Positions 1 to 9,922 of a stretch of DNA of 64,000 nt are shown piece after piece. This DNA comes from Phycisphaerales bacterium UBA1845 (GTDB taxonomy: Bacteria; Planctomycetota; Phycisphaerae; UBA1845): assembly GCA_002338715.1 (NCBI GenBank), contig DDIR01000102.1:18958-82957 (forward strand), given 5' to 3'. The position numbers and the translations under genes were made by a program. The stretch's first letter is position 1. Each line of letters opens with the position of its first letter. The notes below the pieces were generated by a model. It did no database searches, was not told the origin of the DNA, and saw only the letters and a program-made list of their open reading frames with translations.

Positions 1-2721
1 CCAGCCGCTGCCGACAACAGCGCCGTGCAAGGCGTACTGCTGGATGTCGTCAGCGAACTGACCGGTTATCCCGTCGAGATGCTCGACATGGATATGGATC
101 TCGAAGCCGACCTCGGTATCGATTCGATCAAACGCGTCGAGATACTGGCTGGCGTGCAGGAACGCGATCCGTCGTTGCAAAGCGTTGACTCGTCCGAACT
201 CGGTTCCATGCGAACGCTTCGCGACATCATCACCCAGCTAAATGGTAGTGAGTCAGCCCCGGTGGCGGCAGCCGCGCCGGTTGTTGTCGAAACTACGCCG
301 ACACAGGAAGCCAAGGAAGAATCAGTCGAAGTCGCTCGGCAGGTTCTGGTGTCAACGCCGTTGGCGCCAGCCGTCGAAGTGCCGATTTCTATCGCGCCCG
401 GTTACGAAATGTGGATCGTCGATGACGGCACATCGTTGGCCAAAGCCATCGCCGAAAAACTTACCGCGCAGGGCATCGCCGCCCGGGTCGTCGGGTCGTC
501 CGATCCGATCGATGGTGAAGCGTGTGCACCGGTTGGTGGTGTGATCCATCTGCTCGCTGCATCCGAATACAACGAGTCGAGCCTGATCACGCCGGTGACC
601 GAGCAGGTTAAAGATGCTTTCCGGATGACGAAGGAGCTAGCCGCAGACATCCAAGCCGCGGCTAAGAATGGCGGAGCTATCCTCGCCACCGTTTCGCGAA
701 TGGATGGTCACTTCGGATTGAGCGATTCGAAGTTCGATCCGAACCAGGGCGGGTTGGCTGGGTTGGCGAAGACGTGCGCCATCGAGTGGCCGGCGGTTCA
801 TTGCCGCGCGTTGGACGTCGATGCCGCGATGGGCGAATCGCCTGAAGTGGCGGATCGGATCATTCTGGAAATCGGTGCGGCAGGACCCATCGAAGTTGGC
901 GTGCGAAACGAAGGCCGCTTCGGATTGACGCTCGAAGATCGGAAGATTTCACGCAAGAAGATGCCATTGGCCAAAGGTGATGTGGTCGTCGTCAGCGGTG
1001 GGGCGCGCGGTGTCACCGGTGAGACGGCTGTCGCGCTGGCGGCTGCCTCGAAAGCGCACTTTGTTTTGCTGGGTCGGTCGGCGGCGCCATTCGCCGAACC
1101 GGACTGGGCCAAAGGGCTTTCAGACGAAGGCCAACTCAAACGCGCTGTTTTGCAAAACGAATTCGCCGCTTCCAAAAAGCCAAGCCCATCGGAACTCGAA
1201 GCCGCCTATCGTCGTCATGCGGCCAACCGCGAAATCAACGCCACGCAGGACCGCATCAAAGCCGCCGGGGGAACCGTCGAGTATCGTTCGGTCAACGTCT
1301 GCGACAACGAGCAGGTGGCCAGCGTTTTGAATGACGTGCGTAAGAATCACGGGCCGATCCGCGGTTTGATCCACGGCGCCGGCGTGATCGAAGACGCCTT
1401 CATCGCTGACAAAGATCCCACGGCGTTCGATCGCGTGTTTGATACGAAAGTGCAGGGGTTAAACGCGCTATTGAGTGCGGCTGGCGATGACCCCCGCGCC
1501 ATCGTGCTATTCTCGTCGGTCAGTGGGCGGTTTGGCCGACAAGGTCAGGTCGATTATGCGATGGCCAACGAAGTGCTCAACAAACTGGCGTCGGTCGAGT
1601 CGCGCCGTCGCAAAGGTTGCAAGGTCGTGGCGATGAACTGGGGCCCGTGGGACGGCGGGATGGTCACGCCCACGCTGCGTCGTCAGTTCGAACGCGAAGG
1701 TGTATTTCTTATTCCGCTCCAAGCCGGGGCGAAATGTCTCGTCGATGAAATCTGCTGCGACGATCCGTCGGCGACCGAGGTCTTAATCGGTGGCGGGTTT
1801 GATCAGGCTCAGGCGCCGGCGAATCAGTCCGCATCCGCAGTCCATCAACCGCAGGCGACGACCGTTGCATTCGAACGGCGCGTCAGCGTTTCGGACCATC
1901 CGTTCCTCAAGTCGCACCTGCTTTCGGGTAAGTCGGTGCTTCCGATGGCGATGATCGTCGAATGGCTCGGTCACAGCGCACTGCACGCCAACCCCGGATT
2001 ACAGTTGAAGGGATTGAGCGAACTTCGCGTCTTCAAAGGCGTGATCATCGGCAAACAAGCCGTCAACATCGAAGTGCTCGTCTCCAAACCGGAGGCCAAG
2101 GGCTCTGATCTGCTGGTGACGACCGAACTTCGCAGTAGGGCGGCTGACGGTGAATCGATCCTGCACGCACGCGGAACCGCGCATCTCGGTGATCGCCGTG
2201 ACAGCGCACCTACGATCGATGAACCCAAAACGTTAACGAGCGAATCGTTCCCCCTTTCTGCCGACGAAGTTTACGATGACGTGCTGTTTCACGGACCCGA
2301 CTTCCGCGCGATCGCATCGTTTGAAGGAACCGGCCCCGACGGCATGGTTGCCAACGTTAAGTCGGCGCCGCGTCCCGCAGAGTGGATCGACGCACCGCTT
2401 CGAGGCACCTGGCTGACCGATCCGCTGGTGCTCGATGGCGTGCTGCAACTTGGCATCGTGTGGCAGCATGCAAAGACCGGCAATCTGTCGCTGCCCGGTT
2501 ACATCGCCAATTACCGACAATACGCCGATCGTTTCCCGCAAGGTCAGGTGCGCTGCGCATTGCACGTCCATCAGGCGTCGCCCAGCCGCATCGTCGCCGA
2601 CGCCATCCTTCGCGATGAATCCGGCAAATTGATCGCCAAACTTGAAGGTTGCACTTGGACGACCAACGCCCAGTTGGCGGACGCTTTCGGAAAGGTGTCA
2701 AGCCGCTCAGCTCAGGCGTAA
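1..2721 (+). CDS. pfaA: PUFA synthase PfaA/Pfa2-type subunit, C-terminal part (ACP-KR-DH)
   Basis: The frame is open from base 1, so this is the 3' end of a larger gene. Counting codons from base 1, an acyl carrier protein comes first (about 8-80), with the phosphopantetheine serine in GIDSIK at Ser42. An Ala/Pro/Val-rich linker follows. Next is a ketoreductase with the NADPH-binding motif GGARGVTGE near 332-340 and the active-site Tyr519 in VDYAMAN. A polyketide-type dehydratase ends the protein: His633 in HPFLKSH and Asp812 in DPLVLDG. ACP-KR-DH is the known end of PfaA/Pfa2 proteins, which start with KS-AT and carry several tandem ACPs; those parts would lie upstream. The protein builds and reduces the acyl chain on its ACPs in the cytoplasm. 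The next gene starts 3 bases after this stop, so the two are almost certainly co-transcribed. Family assignment is firm; the lipid product is unknown. Confidence 0.9.
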   Translation, partial: PAAADNSAVQGVLLDVVSELTGYPVEMLDMDMDLEADLGIDSIKRVEILAGVQERDPSLQSVDSSELGSMRTLRDIITQLNGSESAPVAAAAPVVVETTPTQEAKEESVEVARQVLVSTPLAPAVEVPISIAPGYEMWIVDDGTSLAKAIAEKLTAQGIAARVVGSSDPIDGEACAPVGGVIHLLAASEYNESSLITPVTEQVKDAFRMTKELAADIQAAAKNGGAILATVSRMDGHFGLSDSKFDPNQGGLAGLAKTCAIEWPAVHCRALDVDAAMGESPEVADRIILEIGAAGPIEVGVRNEGRFGLTLEDRKISRKKMPLAKGDVVVVSGGARGVTGETAVALAAASKAHFVLLGRSAAPFAEPDWAKGLSDEGQLKRAVLQNEFAASKKPSPSELEAAYRRHAANREINATQDRIKAAGGTVEYRSVNVCDNEQVASVLNDVRKNHGPIRGLIHGAGVIEDAFIADKDPTAFDRVFDTKVQGLNALLSAAGDDPRAIVLFSSVSGRFGRQGQVDYAMANEVLNKLASVESRRRKGCKVVAMNWGPWDGGMVTPTLRRQFEREGVFLIPLQAGAKCLVDEICCDDPSATEVLIGGGFDQAQAPANQSASAVHQPQATTVAFERRVSVSDHPFLKSHLLSGKSVLPMAMIVEWLGHSALHANPGLQLKGLSELRVFKGVIIGKQAVNIEVLVSKPEAKGSDLLVTTELRSRAADGESILHARGTAHLGDRRDSAPTIDEPKTLTSESFPLSADEVYDDVLFHGPDFRAIASFEGTGPDGMVANVKSAPRPAEWIDAPLRGTWLTDPLVLDGVLQLGIVWQHAKTGNLSLPGYIANYRQYADRFPQGQVRCALHVHQASPSRIVADAILRDESGKLIAKLEGCTWTTNAQLADAFGKVSSRSAQA

Positions 2722-2724
2722 CGA

Positions 2725-5700
2725 ATGTCCGCAGCATCCGAACAATCCGCGTTCAAGGAAACGCCCATTGCCATCGTGGGTCTGGGGGGATTGTTCCCGC
2801 AGGCGCCGACGCTCGATGCGTTTCTCGATGTCATCCTGAACCGAATCGATACCTCGCGCGAAGTCTCACCCCATCGCTGGGCTGCAGACCCTTCGCGCAT
2901 CTGCTCTACCCAGTTGGTTGAAGATCGACCGTTCCATTCGCGCGGATGCTACATCGATGATTTTGTTTTTGATCCAACCGGACTTGAGCTGCCAGCCGAC
3001 CTCTTAAACGCGCTCGATCCGACTTTTCAATTCATGCTCCACGCCAGTCGCGCGGCGTTTGGCGACGGTAAGACCGATACGCTCGATCGCAAACGCATCG
3101 GGGCAGTGCTTGCCGCCATCGCATTACCGACTGATTCAACGTCATCGCTGACCCGAGAAACGTTGGGGCGGGCGTTTGAGCGCCGGTTGCTTGGGACTGC
3201 GCTGACCGGTAACTCGCAGATCGAAGGTCACACCCATCCAATCAACCATCGGGCGATCGGACTGCCAGCCGGTGTGGTGTGTGCGGGTCTTGGACTTGGC
3301 GGCGGCGGATTCACGTTGGATGCGGCTTGTGCGTCTAGTCTTTATGCGATCAAGTTCGCGTGCGATGAACTTCAAGCCCACCGTGCCGATGCGATGTTAG
3401 CCGGCGGGGTGAATCGTCCGGATTGCCTCTATACGCAGACTGGATTCACGCAACTACGGGCGTTGTCGCGCAGTGGGCGGTGTCGTCCGTTCGATGCGTC
3501 GGCGGATGGCTTGATGGTTGGCGAAGGGGCGGGTGCGGTCCTGCTCAAGCGGCTTGACGATGCGATTCGCGATGGCGACCGAATCTACGGCGTGATTCGC
3601 GGCGTGGGTTTGTCGAATGACGTTGCAGGAAGTCTGCTAGCCGCCGATTCGGAAGGTCAGCTTCGGGCGATGCGCCAGGCCTACGAGCAAAGCGGCTGGT
3701 CTCCTGCGGACGTGGACGTGATCGAGTGTCATGGAACTGGCACGCCGCTGGGCGATGCGGTTGAGTTTGGAAGTCTTTGCGAGCTTTGGTCGCGCGACAA
3801 ATGGTCGGCGGGTCAATGCGTGCTGGGTTCGGTCAAGTCGAATGTGGGGCACCTGCTGACCGGCGCAGGTATCGCGGGTTTGCTCAAGACCGTGCTCGCG
3901 ATGAACGCCAGAACGCTTCCGCCATCGGCAAATTTTGAAACGCCCTCGGCGAAACTCAACCTCGAATCGAGTCCCTTTAAAGTCATTTCCAAACCGTCGC
4001 CTTGGCAGACGCGCGATGCAAACACGCCTCGCCGCGCGGCGATCAGTGCGTTTGGATTTGGCGGAATCAACGCCCACCTTCTGCTTGAAGAATTCCGCGA
4101 GGCGAACGTTCGACCCGCACGCAAGTCGAAACCACCCAAGCGCGTTTCGCAGGAATCAGATTCGCTGAACTCAATGGCGTGCATCGTTGGGATGGCCGCA
4201 CAGTTTGGCGGGGTCGCGGGGATCGATGAATTCGAAAACGCGATTTTCAGCGGTACGTCAGCCGTCACGGACAGGTCCGACGAACGATGGCGCGGTGTCA
4301 ATGATGGTGCATCGGACATGGACCGCATCAACGGCGCGTGCATCGATGGGGTGAGCGTGCCCATCGGCGAGTTCAAAGTACCGCCCGCCGAGATTCGCGA
4401 ATCGCTGCCGCAGCAGATGTTGATGCTCAAAGTCGTCGCCGAAGCGCTCGACGATGCCGGTGTCGCGCGACGTCAATTGGGGCCGAGGTTCGGCTGCATC
4501 ATCGGCATGTCGCTCGATGCCAACGCGTCGAATTACCACCTGCGCTGGGCGATTCCTGAACTTGCCCGCGGGTGGGCTGCGACTTTGGGGCTGGATTTAA
4601 CGGAAGACGAATTCGACGCGTGGGTTCGCGATTTGCAGGACGAAGCCAGTCCACCGCTCACCTCGGGACGCGTCGTGGGGTCGCTGGGGGGCATGGTTGC
4701 GAGTCGTATCGCCCGCGAATTTGGAATTGGCGGTCCGAGTTTGACGATGTCAGCCGACGACAATTCGGGTTTGCGTGCGCTTGAACTCGGTGCCCGCATG
4801 CTCGAGCGCGGTGAGCTCGATGGCGTGGTGGTGGGGGCTGTTGATTTGCCTTGCGATGTGCGGCGGGTGTTGGGCGATCGTGGTATTTACGCCGAACAGC
4901 ACGTTGCCAATCCGCTCGATAAGAATTCAAAGGGCGCATCGCCAAGTGACGGTGCGGTGGCTGTGGTGTTGAAGCGGTTGGCCGACTCTTCCGACAATCG
5001 TTGTTATGCAAGCCTGCGCGGGTTTGGTTTCGCCGGTGGAAATGCTCCGGGCGAGATGTCACGTGAAGTGTATGCCGAGGCATTGGAACGTGCCTGCCGC
5101 GATAGCCATGTTGAGCGCGAGTCGATCGGGTTGATTGAAACGTCAGCCGCCGGTCGATCGGCATTTGAGGACGTTGAGTGCGAAGCGCTGGCTTCATCTG
5201 CCAATCAGGCGGAAGCGAGTTGTGCGCTGACATCGTCAGCTGCGGCGATCGGTTTCGCCCATGCGGCATCGGGATTGGCTTCGGTTGCAAGTGCGGCGCT
5301 CTGTCTCTATCGGCAGGCCATCGCGCCGCTGCCAAACTTCGCGGAAGCACACGAATCGCTGACCAATACGAAGTCGTACTACGTTGCGCATGATTGCCAA
5401 CCCTGGTTGCACAATCGATCAGAAGGACCGCGACGTGCTGGCGTCAGTGGCATGTCGTTTCACGGCGAATGTGCCCACGTGATCTTGGAGGAAGCGGACG
5501 CATCTCCAACGTCCGTCGCCCATCGCCAACCCGGCGATTTTGTCGTGACAATTTTCTGTTTGCGCGGCACGAGTATCGAGAACCTGTGCGAGCAGTTCGA
5601 TGCGCTCGGTCGATTGATCGATTCGCATTCTGCAGACATCGCTCAACTGGGTGTTCGATGGTTTGAAACCAATCAGAACAATCACGTTGGCGACAAGATC

Positions 5701-8700
5701 GTCACCATCGTAGCGGGCGATGTGGAATCGCTGCGGGCGACGTTGCATTCGATCAAAGCACGAATCCAAAATAATCCAACCCAGCCGATCTATGGCGAAT
5801 CCGGTGCATACTACGTGCCAACGCCGATAAGCGACGGGCAGCTTGCGTTCGTGTATCCGGGCAGCGGTGTGCATCAGGTCGGTATGGGCAGGCAGCACTG
5901 GTTGGATTGGCCCGGCATTGCCCAGCGACTTGACGGTAAGTTCAATCAACTTGCCGACCAGTTCCTGCCGCAACGATCGATGCCGCGGCGCTTGAATTAT
6001 CCAGCGGGTTGGAAGCGGCAGGCGCACGCAGAACTATCCAGCGACACGCGTTGGACGATCATGGCACAAGTGTCGTACGGATCGTTGCTCACCGAAATCT
6101 TGCGCAATGCGGGGGTTCAGCCCAATGCCGCGATTGGTTACAGCCTTGGCGAAACAACGAGCCTGGTCGCGCTCGGGGTTTGGCCCGATCGGGACGGGAT
6201 GGCCCACCGATTGATGAAGTCGCCTTTGTTTGCCACCGAACTCGCAGGCCCATGTTCAGCGGCTGCCCGTCGTTGGAAATTGGCCGACGGTGCGTCGGTG
6301 TCGTGGGCGGTTTGCGCGCTGAATCAATCGGTTGATCGCGTTCGCAAGACGCTGGCGGATTTTGATCGCGCCTATCTGTTGATCGTCAACGGTCCAAACG
6401 AGTGCGTGATTGGCGGTGAACGCGATCAAGTTGAGAAAATCAAAGCGTCGCTCGGTTGCGAAGGCGTCGAGCTTTCGGGTGCGTCGGCAGTCCATTGCCC
6501 GGTCGTGGGCGAAGTGGTCGATGCCTATCGCGAGTTGCATTTACTCGACACGAACGCGCCGAAGGGTATTCGATTTTACAGTGCGGCATGGGCGCGCTCG
6601 TATGACATCACGCGTCAGTCAGCCGCAGATTCGATCACCGCGCAGGCGACTGACGGATTCGACTTCGCCAAGCTGATCGAACAGGCGTACGACGACGGCG
6701 TGCGGTATTTCGTCGAGGTCGGTCCGCAGGCCACGTGCACGCGGATGATCCGCAACATTTTAGGCGACCGGTCATACTTTGCGATGTCGGCCAGCGGTCA
6801 ATCGGATGATGAACGAACACCGCTGATGCACACGATCGCCGCGCTCGTCGCCCATCGCATTGTCGCGAATCTCGATGGCATCTATCAAGGCAAAGGCGAT
6901 CGACCAGGTCACGAGCCGTCTACCGATCGTCCAACGGTGACGATTGCAACCGGCGGGCCTGCATTTAGTCCACCGGTACCGCCGCGAAAGCAAACGCGGA
7001 CCACCGAAGCAGCATCGCATGAGCCAGTCCAAACGCGTCAACCGGCGCCACAGCCAGCGCAGACTCACGCGCCCGAACCGATCGCGCATTCAATCGCCGC
7101 TCCGGAGTATTCCCATGCCTCGATCGAGGGTTCCATGCAAAACCAACTGATCGCCACGATGGAGGCGGCCAACCGAGCCACGTCCGACGCACACGACACG
7201 TTCCTGCGGTTTTCGCAAAATGCCATGTCCGATTTGGCCGACGCGTTGACGGTGCGACAGGCGTTGTTGAGTCAGTTGGCGGGAACGGATGCGATCCCGC
7301 AGAGGTTTACCGCGTTGAATGTGGGCAGTGAATTTGCAACTGCGCCGTCGAATCCTATCGAAGCGCCGCAAATCGTTCACCCGCAGGTCGCCGATGTGCC
7401 AGTCGTGTTCGATCGCGACAAGTGCATGGAGTTTGCGATCGGGAAAGTCGCCGACGTCTTAGGCCCCGACTTTGCCGAAGTCGATCAGTATCCGGTGCGC
7501 GTGCGGCTTCCCGATGAACCGCTCATGCTGGTGGATCGAATTCTGGAAGTCGAAGGCGTCAAGCGTTCGCTCGGAAGTGGCAGGGTGGTGACCGAGAAGG
7601 ATGTCGTCGCCGGCGATTGGTATCTCGATGGCGGGCGCATGCCGATTTCGATCACCGTCGAATCGGGGCAAGCCGACCTGTTCCTGTGTTCGTACCTGGG
7701 CATCGATCACGCGGTGAAGGGCACGCGGGCGTATCGCCTGCTCGACGCAACGGTCAAATTCCATCGCGGCTTGCCTGTGCCCGGTGAGGTGATTCGCTAC
7801 GACATTCGCATCGATCGCTTTGTGCGACAGGGTGCGACGTATCTGTTTTTCTTCTCGTTTGAAGGCACGATCGCGGGCAAACCGCTGTTGAGTATGTCCG
7901 GTGGGTGTGCGGGATTCTTCACCGAAGCAGAGATTCGCGGATCGGGCGGGATTGTCGAGACGGCAGAGGAACGTGCCCACAAACCGGGCACTCCGCTCGA
8001 CGGTCTCGAACAGTTGGTGCCATGCAGTGACATCGAATCCTACGATGAGCGACAGGTCGACGCCCTTCGTGCCGGTAACTTAGCCGCGTGCTTTGGTTCG
8101 GCGTTTGCATCGCTGCCACTGACCGAACCGATTCGATTGCCTTCGGGCAACATGCGTTTGGTGCATCGCGTCACCGAATTGAATGTCGGCGGCGGTCGCT
8201 TTGGCAAGGGTTTGATTCGCGCGGAAGCCGACATCCATCCCGACGACTGGTTCCTCACGTGTCACTTTGTCGACGACATGGTGATGCCCGGAACGTTGAT
8301 GTACGACTGTTGCGTGCAGACCCTGCGGATCTTTTTGATGCGGATCGGGTGGGTGGCTGAGCATGACACGGTTTGTTACGAACCGGTGCTGGGCGTGTCG
8401 AGTGCGCTGCGTTGTCGCGGTCCGGTGACGCGCGCGACGAAGGTGGTGACCTACGAACTGCACGTTAAAGAAATGGGCTACGGTCCGGAGCCTTACGTGA
8501 TTGCCGACGCGTTGATGTATGGCGATGGCGAAAAGATCGTCCGCTTTATCGACATGTCGCTCAAGATGACAGGCACGACCAAAGCGCAGTTGGACGAACT
8601 GTGGAACGCTTCGGATGACCGCGTTGTGCAGGATGGTGCCGGTCCCGCGAATCAGATCACGACAGTTACGCCCATCGGTGAAATCGCCGCGTCGCCCAAT

Positions 8701-9897
8701 CCCAAACCGGCAATTTACGATTACGATCGCATTCTCGCGTTTTCCGTTGGCAATCCATCTGAAGCGTTTGGCGAACCTTATCGCGTATTCGATCAGGAGC
8801 GGCGCATCGCCCGGCTGCCCGGACCGCCGTTCCAGTTTCTCGATCGCGTGACCGAAGTTCATGCCGAACCGTGGGAATTGAATTCCAAAGGTTGGATCGA
8901 ATGCCAATACGATGTGCCGCCCGATGCGTGGTACTTCGCGGCGAATCGCCAACGCAGCATGCCATTTGCGGTATTGCTAGAAATCGCACTGCAACCGTGC
9001 GGTTGGTTGGCGGCATACAAAGGCTCGGCCCTTTCGAGTCAGCAGGATCTCAAGTTTCGCAACCTCGACGGCGACGCGATCCTGTATCGCGAAGTCTTCC
9101 CCGATGCGGGCACGTTGACCGTGCGGGCGCGAATGACGCAGGTATCAAAAGCCGGCGGTATGCTCATTCAAAAATTCGACATGCAGGTCTGGCAGGGCAC
9201 GCAGATCATCTACGATGGCAACACCGCGTTCGGATTCTTCAGCAAGGAAGCGCTGGCCCGTCAGGTCGGCATCAACGATCCGGCGAGCAAATGCCACGTC
9301 CCCAGCGACGCCGAATGCGCCCGGGCGAAACCGATCAATTGGGAATTTTGCGCCCCCGATACACCGGCAGACGCCGAAGACATCGCACCCGGCGAGCTTC
9401 AACCCGGTGGGGCGATGCTTCCGAGTCGAGCGTTTCGGATGATCGATCGGGTGGAACTGTTTGTGCCCGATGGCGGTTCGAATGGGCTCGGATTCATCCG
9501 CGGAACGAAGGACGTCGAGTCGGCAGAGTGGTTCTTCGCCGCCCACTTCTACCAGGATCCGGTGTGTCCCGGATCGCTGGGACTTGAATCGATGCTCCAA
9601 TTGTTGAAAATCGTCGCGATCGAGCGATTCGGGTCGGAGTTCGTATCCAAGTGTCATTTCACGCCGAATGTAGTTGGCGCACGGCACACGTGGTCGTATC
9701 GTGGTCAGATTATCCCGGATAATCATCGGGTCGAGGTGTGTGCGAATATCACTTCGATTGAATCTGGAGATGTTACGCACGACGGATCTGACCCATTGTG
9801 TACCATCAGGGCCAACGGTTGGCTGAGTGTTGATGGAATCACTATTTACGAAATGGGCGAATTTGGCGTAACATTGGTGCCGAATGGGCAGAAGTAA
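2725..9897 (+). CDS. pfaC: PUFA synthase subunit, KS-CLF-AT-DH-DH (Pfa3-like; PfaB/PfaC fusion)
   Basis: This is a 2390-residue multidomain protein. KS1 (about 12-455) has the full triad: Cys202 in DAACASS, His336 in HGTGTP and His376 in NVGH. A second KS fold (about 480-905) has lost all three residues (the cysteine position is Asp679), which marks it as a chain-length factor. The acyltransferase (about 1030-1345) has Ser1140 in GYSLGE. A Pro/Gln/Ala-rich linker covers about 1392-1454. Four hotdog units follow (about 1590-1730, 1806-1950, 2029-2172, 2231-2387), that is, two double-hotdog FabA-like dehydratases. Candidate catalytic histidines are His1847 (CHFVDDMVMPGT) and His2274 (AAHFYQDPVCPG). 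In Moritella and Shewanella the AT sits on PfaB and KS-CLF-DH-DH on PfaC. The fused order seen here is the one known for myxobacterial Pfa3, but without its C-terminal acyltransferase (AGPAT). It should work with the upstream PfaA-type protein and an enoyl reductase outside the window. Confidence 0.92.
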   Translation: MSAASEQSAFKETPIAIVGLGGLFPQAPTLDAFLDVILNRIDTSREVSPHRWAADPSRICSTQLVEDRPFHSRGCYIDDFVFDPTGLELPADLLNALDPTFQFMLHASRAAFGDGKTDTLDRKRIGAVLAAIALPTDSTSSLTRETLGRAFERRLLGTALTGNSQIEGHTHPINHRAIGLPAGVVCAGLGLGGGGFTLDAACASSLYAIKFACDELQAHRADAMLAGGVNRPDCLYTQTGFTQLRALSRSGRCRPFDASADGLMVGEGAGAVLLKRLDDAIRDGDRIYGVIRGVGLSNDVAGSLLAADSEGQLRAMRQAYEQSGWSPADVDVIECHGTGTPLGDAVEFGSLCELWSRDKWSAGQCVLGSVKSNVGHLLTGAGIAGLLKTVLAMNARTLPPSANFETPSAKLNLESSPFKVISKPSPWQTRDANTPRRAAISAFGFGGINAHLLLEEFREANVRPARKSKPPKRVSQESDSLNSMACIVGMAAQFGGVAGIDEFENAIFSGTSAVTDRSDERWRGVNDGASDMDRINGACIDGVSVPIGEFKVPPAEIRESLPQQMLMLKVVAEALDDAGVARRQLGPRFGCIIGMSLDANASNYHLRWAIPELARGWAATLGLDLTEDEFDAWVRDLQDEASPPLTSGRVVGSLGGMVASRIAREFGIGGPSLTMSADDNSGLRALELGARMLERGELDGVVVGAVDLPCDVRRVLGDRGIYAEQHVANPLDKNSKGASPSDGAVAVVLKRLADSSDNRCYASLRGFGFAGGNAPGEMSREVYAEALERACRDSHVERESIGLIETSAAGRSAFEDVECEALASSANQAEASCALTSSAAAIGFAHAASGLASVASAALCLYRQAIAPLPNFAEAHESLTNTKSYYVAHDCQPWLHNRSEGPRRAGVSGMSFHGECAHVILEEADASPTSVAHRQPGDFVVTIFCLRGTSIENLCEQFDALGRLIDSHSADIAQLGVRWFETNQNNHVGDKIVTIVAGDVESLRATLHSIKARIQNNPTQPIYGESGAYYVPTPISDGQLAFVYPGSGVHQVGMGRQHWLDWPGIAQRLDGKFNQLADQFLPQRSMPRRLNYPAGWKRQAHAELSSDTRWTIMAQVSYGSLLTEILRNAGVQPNAAIGYSLGETTSLVALGVWPDRDGMAHRLMKSPLFATELAGPCSAAARRWKLADGASVSWAVCALNQSVDRVRKTLADFDRAYLLIVNGPNECVIGGERDQVEKIKASLGCEGVELSGASAVHCPVVGEVVDAYRELHLLDTNAPKGIRFYSAAWARSYDITRQSAADSITAQATDGFDFAKLIEQAYDDGVRYFVEVGPQATCTRMIRNILGDRSYFAMSASGQSDDERTPLMHTIAALVAHRIVANLDGIYQGKGDRPGHEPSTDRPTVTIATGGPAFSPPVPPRKQTRTTEAASHEPVQTRQPAPQPAQTHAPEPIAHSIAAPEYSHASIEGSMQNQLIATMEAANRATSDAHDTFLRFSQNAMSDLADALTVRQALLSQLAGTDAIPQRFTALNVGSEFATAPSNPIEAPQIVHPQVADVPVVFDRDKCMEFAIGKVADVLGPDFAEVDQYPVRVRLPDEPLMLVDRILEVEGVKRSLGSGRVVTEKDVVAGDWYLDGGRMPISITVESGQADLFLCSYLGIDHAVKGTRAYRLLDATVKFHRGLPVPGEVIRYDIRIDRFVRQGATYLFFFSFEGTIAGKPLLSMSGGCAGFFTEAEIRGSGGIVETAEERAHKPGTPLDGLEQLVPCSDIESYDERQVDALRAGNLAACFGSAFASLPLTEPIRLPSGNMRLVHRVTELNVGGGRFGKGLIRAEADIHPDDWFLTCHFVDDMVMPGTLMYDCCVQTLRIFLMRIGWVAEHDTVCYEPVLGVSSALRCRGPVTRATKVVTYELHVKEMGYGPEPYVIADALMYGDGEKIVRFIDMSLKMTGTTKAQLDELWNASDDRVVQDGAGPANQITTVTPIGEIAASPNPKPAIYDYDRILAFSVGNPSEAFGEPYRVFDQERRIARLPGPPFQFLDRVTEVHAEPWELNSKGWIECQYDVPPDAWYFAANRQRSMPFAVLLEIALQPCGWLAAYKGSALSSQQDLKFRNLDGDAILYREVFPDAGTLTVRARMTQVSKAGGMLIQKFDMQVWQGTQIIYDGNTAFGFFSKEALARQVGINDPASKCHVPSDAECARAKPINWEFCAPDTPADAEDIAPGELQPGGAMLPSRAFRMIDRVELFVPDGGSNGLGFIRGTKDVESAEWFFAAHFYQDPVCPGSLGLESMLQLLKIVAIERFGSEFVSKCHFTPNVVGARHTWSYRGQIIPDNHRVEVCANITSIESGDVTHDGSDPLCTIRANGWLSVDGITIYEMGEFGVTLVPNGQK

Positions 9898-9922
9898 TTA
9901 GCACCGAGCACTCATTTTGTTC

